This document shows positions 41,201 to 55,257 of a DNA stretch of 64,000 nt, piece by piece; the first letter of the stretch is position 1; each line of letters opens with the position of its first letter. Source of the DNA: Corythoichthys intestinalis (taxonomy: Eukaryota > Chordata > Actinopteri > Syngnathiformes > Syngnathidae); assembly GCF_030265065.1 (NCBI RefSeq), contig NC_080396.1, forward strand, positions 50,705,501 through 50,769,500, written 5' to 3'. The position numbers and the translations under genes were made by a program. The notes beneath the pieces are model-generated. The model searched no databases, had not been told where the DNA came from, and worked only from the letters and a program-made list of their open reading frames with translations.

Positions 41201-43457
41201 AGTCATTTCAGAAAACTTGGCCATTACCATAATTTTGAAAGTACCGAGCAGGTTCTTCTAGATTTGTGCGAACAGTTGCCCTTACAGTGGCATGAGCCCA
41301 AGCAAGCGTGTGATCAGGGGCCTTGGCATCCACAAATGCAGTTGTGGATTCTGCTAGCCATGACTGAACTGTCTGCACTTTCTGTGGATCATATTGAAGA
41401 TATCAATTGCGTCTGCATTTACCATATCGAAAACAGGGAGAGGGAGTGGACATGGCAAGAGAAAATATTTCATATGATCCCACCTGCAGTGTATTTGTTA
41501 TTGTATTGAGAATTTCAAAAACATCTTCCTCAAGTTCCAGTAAGGTGGGGTTTATTCCCATTTTTCCATCATCAAATGTAAGAGCCATATGAAAGCTGGG
41601 TAAAAAGTGGTGGTTTTTCTTTTGAAATGGATAGACAAATGCCTCCACACTCCTCTGATTTAAGGCTTTCAGCTGTGAATTGGAAAAAACAAAAACAAAT
41701 GGAATATAAATTTGTCATGAAAGTTATGCTTTCATGAATAATTTATATTCCATTCGTTTTTGTTTTTATGTCAGTTCTGTTTTACTATGTCAGTTGAGTA
41801 AATAATGAATACACGTAACACCTAAGTCTAATGATAACTGTAAAAAGAAAAAGAAAAGTGTGTTGGATTATCCACAGTGGTTAGACTTCACCTGATTGGA
41901 GATGAGTGTACATGCAGATTTATAGAAGGCATCTAGTACATCTTCTTTAACTGAGCCCAATGTTTTTGGACTTGTCAATAAATTGATGACTTTAGGGAAC
42001 CAGGTCTTCATGATTTGTTCTTCTGTTGTCTCACATTTTAAAGCCAGTTTTTTCTGCAACTCTTTACTATCAACATTGTCGAAAGCCCTAAAAAATTGTG
42101 CACATTTTTTCATTTCTGACAGCAGCAAGGGTGCGTACTTTTTTGAGGATTATTCTAGCCAGTTTACTTACCTATATCCTGTAAGATCAATCAAGTCCAT
42201 TGAAGAGAAGGTTGTGTGGCCAATTTCCAAAAGGGTTTGCATTGTGGGGTGTAGAATGTGTAAATTTGCCTCCATCAAGTTACGATTTTTGACAAAGGTT
42301 TCACATCGTGCTTGGGAAAATTTATGAATACTACAACAAATGATGATTTTACAGACAAGCCAAATAAACTTACATATATACATGTTATACTCATAAAAGA
42401 AAAATCGTATGCCGACATAAAACACTCACTCAGGTGGAAGAGATTTTTGTGTTTCCAGGGGAGGTTCTTCATGTTCTGGATCTTTTAGGAACATGTACAC
42501 TTAAAAGAATAAATGAAGTGTTATCAAATGTAAACATTCAAGTGTTGGTATACAGCACACATACACACAAACACACACATGCATGCACACACACCACAAA
42601 GACTGATAAATGTCAAAACTGTACCTGTATGTTTGATAATGACATCATGGAAGTTGTCACTGACTTCTGTGAATAGATCTTTCAGCAGTTTAGCTTTCTT
42701 TGGGTTGTCTTTTAGATAAGAAGGGATTTGACCATTTATGGAGTTAATCCACTCCTGGGGGAATGGAGTGACTGGGCGGCTTTCGACACACTGCTTCAAA
42801 AAGATGTAATTCATCTGAAAAAAAAAAAAATTGGAAAAAATGGAATGGCATGGAGAAAAAAAGGCATCAAAATTTCCCTAACAAATTCTTAATCCTCAAA
42901 GTTTAAAATTAAACTCACTCTTTGCTTCCGATCATCACTTTGCATCTATAATGAAAATTTTACACCACAACATTATAAATTGCCATTTTATTTATTTTTA
43001 TTCATAATTTGTTAAAGTTGTGTGAACACTGGTACATTGTAAGAATGTGACAGGGAGATTTGACTTACAGATAGAGGGAAGTTGGGCTCTGGTGATGTGC
43101 TGTGAACAACTTTAGCCCTCTCTATGTTCTGTTTGTAGGCGTCCACTGCTTGGGACACAGCCATGGAGTTGCCACTTTGCAGAAAGCCAATTGGCCTGCA
43201 AAATGTTTGCAGAACAACGACTCAATACTTGTAGTTTTTTTTTACATGTTCGGCATGTTTCTGCTACTAACAGTATTTTTCAGGTATCTCTACTTTACTC
43301 CTGCATTTATTTGGCAAGAGTTTTATAGTCTCTTCATTTGAAAACAGTCACCAACAGTATCATTTTGTAACTTTTTGCAATATCTGAATATTTGTTGTAC
43401 AATCTTTGCCTATTGAGATGCCAAAAAGACAGCAATCTGAAAAAGTAAAGTATTAAA

Positions 43458-43542
<85 letters not shown>

Positions 43543-43704
43543 TGATAAATGGTAACATATTCTGAAAAGCTGTTTTGTGTGCTGTTGAAAAATTATCTAA
43601 AAAAACATGTTAGTGTTTAATTTAATTTAATCTAATGTATTTTTTCACAGATTTAAAAAGAAAAATAGTTGTATCTAAAAAAAGAAACAAATGTATTTCC
43701 TTTT

Positions 43705-43743
<39 letters not shown>

Positions 43744-44214
43744 CATGCCAGGACACTAATAAAAATATCTAAATTTTTTGTTCATAGATTTTTTTTGGCC
43801 AGTTTATCAGAATTGACAGACCATACAACAATCCCTTTTTGGGTGGGGGTGGTGCATATATTTCTATAGGAGCGCAATGGTTTTATACAAAACAATTTTA
43901 TTACAAGTGAGTTTTTATGATTTTCTTTTCTTTCTTTCTTTTTTTTTTTTTTTTTTTTTGTGACCATGAGCTTTTTCTGGCATGAATTTTATCCCATATC
44001 CCATGACAGTACTCAAAACTATTATACACTTTTTTTTTTTTTTTTTTTTTAATCCATACAAGTATTTTTACTTTAACTTTCGGCTGCTGATCTCATTACA
44101 GAGCAGAAAACAAAACATACAGTACATTGGTAAGTGTAGTCGCTGTTGTTGCACTTTCCTCCAACGTTGTTCCAAAAGATGATCATGGTTTGTATGTTTC
44201 TGCTTGGCCGACAT
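15909..44214 (-). CDS. DNAH12: DNAH12, axonemal inner-arm dynein heavy chain 12
   Basis: Seventy-three coding exons read on the minus strand from the ATG at 44214 to TGA at 15909. Every splice phase agrees and the joined frame is about 3,942 codons, close to the long mammalian isoform. Dynein heavy chains of the DNAH3/7/12 group are ATP-driven motors of the single-headed inner arms that bend cilia and flagella. Visible in order: tail and linker, four P-loops ([33 protein letters not shown]), coiled-coil stalk with microtubule-binding tip, AAA5-6, and a C-terminus ending [14 protein letters not shown]. Exon lists are in the segment entries. No truncation or frameshift seen; the gene looks functional. 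The exact N-terminus is the least certain part. Confidence 0.96.
16350..16391 (+). repeat. Homopolymer run T then G
   Basis: About 23 T followed by about 19 G within a DNAH12 intron (between exons 71 and 72). It may be a mononucleotide microsatellite; its length in the assembly is unreliable. Confidence 0.9.
17365..18319. mobile_element. Non-autonomous DNA transposon, 4-bp target duplication, copy 2
   Basis: It begins GGCGGATAATAC and ends GTGTTTTCCGCC, flanked by ATAT at 17361-17364 and 18320-18323. It is the same family and orientation as 14642-15615, with small indels between them. It fills most of DNAH12 intron 67. The copy-1 termini are perfect and this left terminus has drifted. Confidence 0.85.
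22606..24426 (-). other. DNAH12: DNAH12 exons 46-53: stalk and microtubule-binding domain
   Basis: Exons 24293-24426, 23919-24081, 23765-23845, 23510-23686, 23299-23430, 23138-23227, 22924-23064 and 22606-22847 (about residues 2420-2805). Exons 47-49 form the outgoing coiled coil ([19 protein letters not shown], then Glu/Lys/Ala-rich heptads). Exons 50-52 form the tip ([39 protein letters not shown]) and exon 53 the return coil ([20 protein letters not shown]). A TA microsatellite lies in the intron between exons 46 and 47. Confidence 0.92.
24176..24248 (+). repeat. (TA)n microsatellite, about 36 units
   Basis: Nearly pure TA dinucleotides in the DNAH12 intron between exons 46 and 47, followed by a T-rich run. 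Similar TA tracts lie at about 13970-13996 and 52180-52234. Confidence 0.97.
24517..25698 (-). other. DNAH12: DNAH12 exons 42-45: AAA4
   Basis: Exons 25520-25698, 25140-25332, 24897-25058 and 24517-24711 (about residues 2177-2419). P-loop GVGGSGRQS in exon 43 and Walker B-like [10 protein letters not shown] in exon 44. In the family the loop reads GxGGSGRQS, so this is intact. Confidence 0.92.
25884..27692 (-). other. DNAH12: DNAH12 exons 35-41: AAA3
   Basis: Exons 27573-27692, 27300-27488, 27067-27218, 26847-26985, 26608-26774, 26275-26530 and 25884-26180 (about residues 1737-2176). P-loop GPTGTGKS in exon 38, Walker [13 protein letters not shown] in exon 39 and sensor region MGPPGGGRN in exon 40. 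AAA3 is the regulatory ATP site. The 81-base intron at 27219-27299 has no in-frame stop; it is taken as an intron because the protein family continues directly from YFYK to FEGKGKW. Confidence 0.93.
27797..29179 (-). other. DNAH12: DNAH12 exons 29-34: AAA2
   Basis: Exons 29060-29179, 28842-28951, 28532-28715, 28309-28449, 28141-28224 and 27797-27985 (about residues 1461-1736). The P-loop GESFAGKT is in exon 31, the Walker B-like [14 protein letters not shown] in exon 32, and the arginine-finger region [11 protein letters not shown] in exon 34. AAA2 binds nucleotide structurally. Confidence 0.93.
29624..31225 (+). mobile_element. Tc1-like transposon copy B in DNAH12 intron 27
   Basis: The ends CAGTGGGGCAAATAAGTA and TACTTATTTGCCCCACTG lie between TA dinucleotides; 1,602 bp. 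It is the same family as copy A, antisense to DNAH12. The left inverted repeat carries an extra segment of about 35 bases starting GATTCAGAATATTTATTG that copy A lacks. The transposase is present along its whole length but broken. Confidence 0.93.
30024..31046 (+). pseudogene. Tc1 transposase pseudogene in copy B
   Basis: Starts [20 protein letters not shown] and ends ANKGHITKY, so both termini survive. Two one-base slips break it: a base missing before the first catalytic block (TTATGTCAGATG where copy A has TTATGGTCAGATG, near 30472) and one extra T in the run near 30612. The catalytic blocks [24 protein letters not shown] and [10 protein letters not shown] are recognisable in their separate frames, so DD34E residues were present in the ancestor. 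Confidence 0.9.
32962..34558. mobile_element. hAT element with BED zinc-finger remnant
   Basis: Inverted termini CAGTGTTGTCA and TGACAACACTG bound 1,597 bp. Flanks CATAGCAC and CACAGCTC match at 6 of 8 bases. It sits inside a common fish repeat whose two halves run from about 32870 to 32961 (GCGCTTTTCCACC..., AAAGCGCTTTACACT) and from 34559 to about 34690 (GGGGTTCAGTATCTTGCTCA). A BED-type finger lies at 33268-33505. Confidence 0.72.
33268..33505 (+). pseudogene. BED zinc-finger exon fragment of a hAT transposase
   Basis: The frame reads [19 protein letters not shown], then CKLC and HLELQH, giving the C-x2-C...H-x4-H spacing and aromatic start of a BED finger, the DNA-binding module of hAT transposases. 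No DDE or dimerisation domain follows, so it is an internally deleted copy. The finger itself has no stop. Confidence 0.75.
35555..36348. mobile_element. TA-flanked MITE in DNAH12 intron 22, split by a nested hAT MITE
   Basis: The left end (CCATAATTTTCTCACTATAA) and inverted right end (TTATAGTCCGAAAATTACGG) lie between TA dinucleotides at 35553-35554 and 36349-36350. The phrase GGACTATAAGCCGCA occurs near both outer parts. The middle is occupied by the element at 35645-36248, which must be younger. Confidence 0.8.
35645..36248. mobile_element. Nested hAT-type MITE with perfect 8-bp duplication
   Basis: It begins GGTAACACATTATTTGACA and ends TGTCAAATAAAGTGTTACC. The flanks are identical: TATTAACC at 35637-35644 and 36249-36256. 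At 604 bp, it has no coding frame. Long, diverged inverted termini carry the phrase CATAAGAC/GTCTTATG. The perfect duplication shows that it jumped into the surrounding TA-type element. Confidence 0.9.
39110..40790. repeat. Repeat-derived DNA filling DNAH12 intron 11
   Basis: Intron 11 (39048-40797) is unusually long for this gene. Parts of it recur: 39850-40200 shares phrases such as GAAAGCTTAGGTTT and TTTTGACCCATTATGAAAA with 33890-34040, inside the hAT element there. The GGACAGC/TCGCCAAGA-type stretch near 39880-39960 resembles 59120-59175 in inverted sense. The family and ends are unclear. Confidence 0.5.
43459..43541 (+). repeat. (TTGA)n tetranucleotide microsatellite, about 20 units
   Basis: An uninterrupted GATT/TTGA tract in DNAH12 intron 1, followed by T homopolymers near 43711-43740, 43938-43959 and 44031-44051. 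Likely length-variable between individuals. Confidence 0.97.
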
Positions 44215-44307
44215 TTCTGTCAACAATTTAATATTATTATTATTATTATTTAAAATAGATGACTAAACATGATGTCAAATGAAAACGTTTGTCAAACATC
44301 TACTTAC

Positions 44308-44400
44308 CATTTGATATATTGCGCCTTTTTGTCCGTGCAATCCTTGCACCGTTTGACTATTTTATTTCTTCTAATGGAATCCTGTATTTGCTGCGTCCCC
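44308..44400 (-). other. DNAH12: Probable non-coding first exon of DNAH12
   Basis: On the minus strand this stretch ends in AAATG|gtaagt, a strong donor, and the next acceptor is at 44217-44218. It contains an ATG (MGTQQIQDSIRRNK...), but splicing to the next exon makes TGA at the junction, so that frame would be a short upstream frame. The coding start is therefore placed in the next exon. The 5' limit is not known. Confidence 0.5.
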
Positions 44401-44432
44401 ATTAAAAATTTTGCGGCATGTTTTCTCGCGTC

Positions 44433-44446
44433 GTTTCCATAGACAC
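44433..44446 (+). promoter_or_regulatory. DNAH12: X-box-like RFX site near the DNAH12 5' end
   Basis: GTTTCCATAGACAC matches the RFX consensus GTTGCCATGGCAAC at 10 of 14 positions, including the outer GTT and AC and the central CCAT. RFX2/3 factors control motile-cilium genes through X-boxes close to the start site, and this lies within about 140 bases upstream of the first-exon donor. Confidence 0.45.
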
Positions 44447-44479
44447 AGCACCACTGAAAACTCAGGAAAAAGGCGGAGC

Positions 44480-45622
44480 TTGTCGTCTTTTCCCCAGCCT
44501 TTTCCCTGTGCGTTCACCACTTCAGAACGTTTTTGTGAAAATTAATGACATGCTATTTCCTAGATTGTCATTGCAGCAACGAAATGGGACTTTTGTTTAC
44601 ACAACACAATTTAAGAGTTGCACAATTTGTTGTCTTACACATTGCTAACAGCAGGGGTCCTCAAACATGCATGCATTTTTGCATTTAAATTTTGGAGTCT
44701 CATACAGTCGTGGACAGCACAACTGCTGTATAGGCTACGAATTGAATGCTCTTTAATGTAAATATACAAACGAAATGTAAATACAATGCTGGTGATTTGC
44801 TATATCCCGTCTGGGCAAAAATAATAATGAAATAAATACAATAAAGCTCAAATACTTTGTTCATGTTCATAGGCCATATATGGTAAATTTACGCAGTACA
44901 GTATATGCAGTAGAAATACTGTATATATTTATAGACTATAGTGCAGTATTATATTAGCGTTACTTCTACTTAAAAGGTGGAGTATGTCACACTTGGTGTC
45001 CAAAATCAAAGTACAAATACTCATACTTTATATCAGATGTTTTTTTTTTTTTAAAGATACCTGTATTTGTACTTACTTGCCCCAATGAAAATGAACATAT
45101 ATTTTTTTGACTGCTGTACTTGCTTTGTAAAATAAATAAATCGAAATAAATAGATACATAAAACTTGAACAAAAAATTGACGTTACTTGTTTTAACCTCG
45201 TCAACATAAGAACAATTTAAAAAAAGAAGGAGAAAGAAATTACACAGGTTGACATTTTTAATTAAACAGGTTAAAATCTTGGGGTTTTATAGGAGTCCAA
45301 AGAAGAACATGCAACAGCATCTATTTTCTTCATTCTTTTTTTGTTTGTTTTGTTTTTTGTTTTTTTAATTGTTATTTAGTTTTTTTTCTTCATTTTAATT
45401 TTAAATTGATTTCCCCTATTGTCTTCTATTTTATTAAGCTTAAAAATACAGATTTTTTTAGATTAAGGCCCCCAACCCACTTTTTAATTTTATTTTTACA
45501 GTTTAATTTTCTCTATAAATATTTTTCATTATCATAATCATTTACTTATGTGTTCCCCCAGTGCTTTTTTATTTTAATTCAAGGCATCAAGTCGTTACAC
45601 AATGTCCCAAGTTTGTTAGCAA
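44480..45622. other. DNAH12-GID8 intergenic, proximal part
   Basis: No gene seen. One short phrase near 44655, CAGGGGTCCTCAAAC, resembles the end of a common hAT family, but no partner end is visible. The rest is A/T-rich with poly-T runs. Confidence 0.5.
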
Positions 45623-46178
45623 GGGCGTAAGTTTGGTCTCAACATTGGTAGGGCCGCTATAACGGCATAACCTGCATGTACACTTTTTGCAGGGGACGAG
45701 ACATTAATAAGACATTTCTCCTGAATTTGCTGATGTGTTTCCTACCTAAAAATGAAAAAAGTTGTTATTTTCATGCAGAGAGTCATTTTAACTTAACCTG
45801 TTAACCTATACATCGAACTATACATGTTAGCTTACATTGTCCTTCCACAAGGACAATGCTAGTATATTGATTTAATTGGTTGTCCCTTTCATCTACTTTC
45901 CCCTTATTTTCATCTCTAAAGTGCATTAGTGGGTTGAGCAATTCTGGAAAAAAAATCTAAATCGGGACTAATTAAATTTTTTACCTCCATAACAATTAAT
46001 ATATGATGGTCTGAAAATGTCTGCTTAGGCTGCATTTTTTTTTTTTTTTAATAAATAACGTAAAAAATAAAAACATTTTAATTAATGAATAAATGCTCTT
46101 ATAGGTATTTAGTTTCAAAAGTGTAAAGTCACAACATGCTCTACCCTTTTTTTCCTTCTAAACTAGGCCATTTACAAG

Positions 46179-46680
46179 TTGCCTGGTACACCAGACTCAC
46201 CGCTGTTCCAGCTATTGAGTCTGGCCACCATTCCGTGGATACAATTTCCAGGGCGGAGCAAGCCACAGCAAACAGACAGCGGAGTGGACCAATCAGCGAC
46301 GGGCAGACGTGACGTTAGTAAAATGACGAGGGACTTGCGCGCGTAAGTAAACATACGAAGAGAGCGGAGTTTATTCAACATGGCCAGCGCGAGACAGACT
46401 GTTGTCAATGACTCGTGTCCATGTGTTTTTGGTAATATAAAACTGATTTTACCATGGATTGGAACATATTCTCAGCTCTCCCGTTCACCATCTGTGTTGT
46501 GGAGACGACTTTCGACGCGCAAGAGTGACGTTGCTCGTTAAGAACACGTCACGCAGATAAACGAATCTGATTTGTCGATTGATTTTGTACCTACTCAAGA
46601 GGCCGTTAATGGGCTGGTTCCCAGACCATACTCTCAGTGTTTGAAAAATACAGGGAGAACAGTCTGGCAGAGCCAGGCAA
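46179..46680. mobile_element. Short DNA transposon with 9-bp target duplication
   Basis: The termini TTGCCTGGTACACCAGACT and AGTCTGGCAGAGCCAGGCAA are imperfect inverted repeats. The flanks ATTTACAAG (46170-46178 and 46681-46689) are identical over nine bases, which fits a Mutator-like element (usual range 8-10). It is 502 bp, non-coding and fairly GC-rich in the middle (GACGTGACGTTAG). Confidence 0.78.
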
Positions 46681-47319
46681 ATTTACAAGTAGAAAAGCAG
46701 CATCAAGTATATTTTTATTTCTTTTTTTTCCCCCCAACACTTTCCTGTGAAACATAGAATGGGAGCTGTCTCTCTAAGCAGCTTCTTGCTCAAGTTTTGC
46801 TGGTTCCATAGTTTCCAGCAGAGTTCAATACATTTCATACATTTCAATAGATTTTAATTAACTTTAACACTAAAACAAATACAGGAAGACACTTCTCTTT
46901 AAGCAGCTTCCTGCTCCCCCTAGGAAGTTCACAGTTTTTAATGCTAACTCTGACGCGGGTTGGACTTTCCTTAGCAAAATATTAGCGTGTCCCCACCACC
47001 TTAACATTGACGTCTTTTTACATTAGTTACAGTGGCTGCTGCTGCCGGAAAAAAAAAAAACACAACTTCTAATATCCCTCCTCTTTGAAGGGGGCGGAGA
47101 AGGCGTCATGTTGACATGTATATCTGTCGAGGTTATGTGAGCGTGCGTGTGTGTCTGCAGGGTCTAGTCATCAGCCAATCAAACGTGCGTTTGAGGAGAA
47201 AAAAAATGGGCACCGGCACATTTAGCAAGTGAAAAGGGGTAAATGTAAGTCTGAACATATTCTAACCTTACAACATATGGGAAGATCATCTAAATTACCT
47301 ATATAACTGAACTCATTAT

Positions 47320-48820
47320 ACTGCTCAAAAAAATAAAAGGAACATAACACATTGTAGATATTAATGAATGAAATGTTTTTATTAAATACTTTGTTCGTTC
47401 TATAGTTGAATATGCTGACAACAGAATCACACAAAAATTATCAATGAAAAAAATCAAATCAAGGAGGTCTGGATTTGGAGTTATACTCAAAATGAAAGTG
47501 GAAAAACACACTACAGGCTATTTCAACTTTCATGTAAACAAGTCAAAATGAGGCACAGTAGTGTATGTGATCTCCACGTGCCTGGATGACCTCCCTGCAC
47601 CCCTGGACATGCTCCTAATGAGAGTACGGAGGGTGTCCTAGGGAATCTCCTCCCAGATCTGGACCAGGGCATCACTGAGCTCCTCGATAGTCTGAGAAGC
47701 AACCTGGCTTTGCCAGATGGACCTAAACACAATGTCCCAGAGGTGTTCTATTGGATTTAGGTCAGGCGAACGTAGGGGCCAGTCAATGTTATCAATTCCT
47801 TCTTCCTTCAGGAACTGTTGCATACTAGAGCCACATGAAGTTGGGCATTGTCATGGACCAGGAGGAACCCAGGTCCCACTGCACAAGTGTAGCTCATGAC
47901 AATGAGTCCAAGGATTTCATCCGGATACCTAATAGTAGTCAGGGTGCCATCATCTAACCTGTAGAGGTCTGTGTGTCCTTTCAGTGATATGCCTTCATGA
48001 CCATCACTGACCCACCACCACACTCACATGCTGAATAATGTTGCAGGCAGCATAACTTTCTCCATTGGTTCTCAGGACCCTTTCATGTCTGTCGCATGAG
48101 CTCAGGTTGAACCTGCTTTCGTCGGTGAAGAGCACAGAGCCAGTGGCATGGTTGCAAATTCTGGTGTTCTATGGCAAATGCCAATCAAGTTCTATGGTGA
48201 TTGGCAGTAAGCACAGGGCTCACTAGAGGATGCCAGGTCCTCAGGCCATCCTCATGGAGCCTGTTTCTGATTGTTTGGTCAGAAACATTCACAACAGTGG
48301 CCTGCTGGAGGTCATTTTGTAAGGCTCTGACAGTGTTCATCCTGTTCCTCCTTGAACAAAGGAGTGGATACGATCCTGCTGAGGGTTTAAGGATCTTCTA
48401 CGGCCCTGTCCAGCTCTCCTGGAGTAACTACCTGTCTCCTGGTATCTACTACAGGATGACAGGCTGGTCCAGATCTGGGTGGAAATCCCTCAGGAGAACA
48501 CCTGCCACCTCATCAGGAGCATGCCCAGGTGTTGCATGGAGATCAAACACACTACTAAGCTTCATTTTGTCTTATTTAAAGGACATTACATCAAAGTTGG
48601 TTAAGCCTGTAGTGTGTAGTGTGTTTTTCCACTTTCATTTTGAGTATAAATCCAAATCCGGACCTCCATGGGTTGATACATTTAATTTTCATGGATAATT
48701 TTTGTCTGACTTTGTTGTCAGCACGTTCAACTATGGAAAGAACAAAGTATTTAATAAACATATTTGATTCATTCAGATCTACAACATGTTATGTTAGTGT
48801 TCCCTTTATTTTTTAGCCGT
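47320..48820 (-). mobile_element. Tc1-like remnant (CTGCTCAAAA family)
   Basis: The left end reads TATACTGCTCAAAAAAATAA; the right end is eroded (CCCTTTATTTTTTAGCC). On the minus strand transposase pieces are readable, LLVHDNAQLHVA and then [12 protein letters not shown], the second and third catalytic blocks of Tc1 enzymes, in different frames. The N-terminal DNA-binding part is not recognisable in any frame I checked. A widespread old fish family. Confidence 0.7.
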
Positions 48821-48924
48821 ATATAATGCAAATAAGGTTGCTTCAAAGTTGGTGGGGAATATTTGAGCATCCCGAAAAATTGCTAGTGTAATGTCCCTAA
48901 CGTCCCTATGTAAACCTACGCCCT

Positions 48925-49591
48925 GGTTTATTAGAATGTTTTGTAGCATATAACTAACGGGGAAAAAATAATTTCAAATTCTGAATTAGTTTTCTTTTTC
49001 TTTCATGATAATTTTATTAATCCAATTATTTTTACTTTAGTAAAGCAGTCAAATTAATGGTTTTAAGAGAGTCTTTTTCTGTGCAAGTACTGCGAGTGCT
49101 TTTGTCACTTGATGTTCAGAAGGCGCTGTCATGTTGCAGTAAATTGAATTCACTGTTAGGGGGCAGCACAGTTGTGTCCAAGTCTTTAAACGGAGATAAA
49201 CAAATCGGGCAGCGACGAAGAAGGAGCACCCGTCACTGCAAGCTTGTAGCAAGATTGCTAATGCGGGGACGAAACGACTTGTTTGTAGGTATTGTCAGTG
49301 TATAAATCTTAGTGTTGTTTTGGAACTAAATAATTGTTGGTCTAAATCATGCATGAACATCCTTTCAGGTTGTATTCTTTCGTAATGGTGGAAATGCTGT
49401 AGCCTGGCGTCATTGTTGTGTTTTTTTCATCAGAGGCCTTAACGCGTCAGAATTTAATATTCGTGTTTAGTAAACGACGATCTTATAAATGTAATAATGA
49501 TTACGCTGGCATTACCGTTCTTATAGTGAGTTAAGAATAGAATGGATTTCCGACTGGAAGCTCGGATGTTTCATGCTTCTTGTATTTTTAG
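48925..49591 (+). other. GID8: GID8 upstream region with probable 5' UTR exon
   Basis: A CpG-richer stretch at about 49170-49290 (GGGCAGCGACGAAGAAGG) could hold the promoter and a non-coding first exon ending at a donor near 49288 (TTTGTAG|gtattg). The acceptor preceding the start exon is ttgtatttttag at 49580-49591. No TATA box is evident. Confidence 0.4.
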
Positions 49592-49600
49592 GATATCATC

Positions 49601-54012
<4,412 letters not shown>

Positions 54013-54472
54013 TGAAAGCATAAAATGGACACGTTTCCGGTATCTATTTATACTCCAACAAAATGATGTTAGATCATTTTTCTGCCCAAACCTTTATTAC
54101 ATGAACTGGATTGATACCATTTTAAAAAAATGACCTCTCACTCGATTGGAACATGTTTGACATTATCGTTTTGGTTCACATGATATCTTTTTCATATTTC
54201 CATGTCCACAAGGTTTTTTTTTTCTGTCTATTGGCAGGGAAAGTTGGGATTTGAGGATGAATAAAGCCTAAATTAGGCTGTCTCGGTGTGACCATTAAGT
54301 TATGCTTCCAGTTAAAATGTTTGTTGTGTTTGCACGTCCTCACTAAAAGCTTCCATGTCAGCAACCAGATGACACAAGACACAAGAAGACATTTGGATTT
54401 TTTTTCAAAATACTCGTTTAAATGTAACTATCCTTGTCACAGTTGACAAGGTTGCGGTTACAAGCACATGAT

Positions 54473-54561
54473 AATAAATACAGAAATCTGTCGTGTACGT
54501 ATTTAGAATAAGCTGCTCATTTGCCGTGCTTCTGTTCACTGCTATTTTATTTTGCAATAAA
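54473..54561 (+). terminator. GID8: GID8 poly(A) signals
   Basis: AATAAA occurs at 54473-54478 and again at 54556-54561 (GCAATAAATAC). The second is followed by TTTTACAATTTTAACCGTTATTGGAG, which is T/G-rich. The 3' UTR would then be about 570 bases with no repeat in it. Confidence 0.6.
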
Positions 54562-54589
54562 TACAATTTTACAATTTTAACCGTTATTG

Positions 54590-55257
54590 GAGTCTTTGAT
54601 AACCTTGGATGTTGTAGCTGTCATGAACTGGGATTGCCGTCATAGCCAATCGTGGCCTAGCCCATAGGTCAAAATTAGTCTCAAAGGTACCATATGGGCA
54701 TTATGTACCTTTTAGATTTTATTTTGACTAAGACATTAATGTCACCTACCTGAAGCTGTAGAAAATTACATTTTGACATAAGCACAGGCAACTCTACATT
54801 GCACTTTCTGCTTAGCATTGCTCATGTGACTTACCGCGTCATGTGAAATCCAACAATTTTTTAAACCCATTAATAGGGCACTCATTTAACTCATTAGCTG
54901 TCATTGAAAGATACAATCCATTTTGATTGGGTCCCTGAGTCCCTGTTAATAGTCTATGCTTTTTTCTCACACTTTTAAAATTCCTTTTTATTAATTGAAA
55001 AAAGGAAAATAGTAAATGTCTTCCATCTACCGCTTAATCCGGGGTCGAGTCGCGGGGGCAGCAGCTTTCACAGGAAAGCCCAGACTTCCCTCTTCCCAGT
55101 CACTTCAACCAGCTCCTCCGGCGGGATGCCAAGGCGTCCCCAGGCCAGCCGAGAGACATTGTCTCTCCCATAAGTGGATTTTATGGGGGGCCAGGCCCCC
55201 TCTGGTGTCCAAAAAGTGTCATTGCACGTAATTGACTTTCCTATATACAGTGCCTTG
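54590..55257. repeat. Spacer with a common teleost repeat fragment
   Basis: About 55017-55180 carries a CCGGGGTCGAGTCGCGGGG stretch followed by CCCAGACTTCCCTCTTCCC, a sequence I recognise as a frequent fish interspersed repeat, possibly LINE-derived. No open frame is significant. 54870-54950 resembles the dispersed repeat near 6610. Confidence 0.45.

Larger units (their letters stand above)
35364..44216 (-). other. DNAH12: DNAH12 exons 1-23: tail and linker
   Basis: Exons: 44126-44216 (ATG at 44214-44212), 43069-43195, 42919-42945, 42625-42814, 42430-42499, 42172-42330, 41892-42087, 41484-41672, 41228-41381, 41055-41146, 40798-40976, 38912-39047, 38699-38824, 38480-38614, 38206-38399, 37890-38130, 37630-37815, 37363-37563, 37089-37283, 36857-36978, 36629-36764, 36399-36545, 35364-35483. 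They encode about residues 1-1137. The 27-base exon 3 (MQSDDRKQR) is a microexon between good splice sites. Family hallmarks include [61 protein letters not shown] and [15 protein letters not shown]. The tail binds intermediate/light chains and the linker does the power stroke. Confidence 0.9.
45623..48924. mobile_element. Composite repeat with inverted ends, carrying two younger insertions
   Basis: The left edge GGGCGTAAGTTTGGT and the right edge GTAAACCTACGCCC are inverted relatives. Beyond the inner insertions the two arms belong together (left arm 45623-46178, right arm about 48821-48924). Inside lie the 9-bp-duplication element 46179-46680 and a Tc1-like remnant 47320-48820. Thus about 3.3 kb of the 4.7-kb spacer between two divergent genes is transposon-derived. 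Confidence 0.55.

Noticed and set aside
43334-43558. Frame of repeated Ile-Asn-Gln-Ser
   Set aside because: Translation of the TTGA microsatellite.
44308-44400. Alternative DNAH12 start, MGTQQIQDSIRR...
   Set aside because: Splicing from its donor to the next acceptor creates a TGA at the junction; joining it directly to exon 43195 would be in phase, so it is not fully excluded, but the exon at 44216 fits better.
48201-48698. 165-codon plus-strand frame
   Set aside because: Antisense to the Tc1-like remnant 47320-48820; no recognisable domain.
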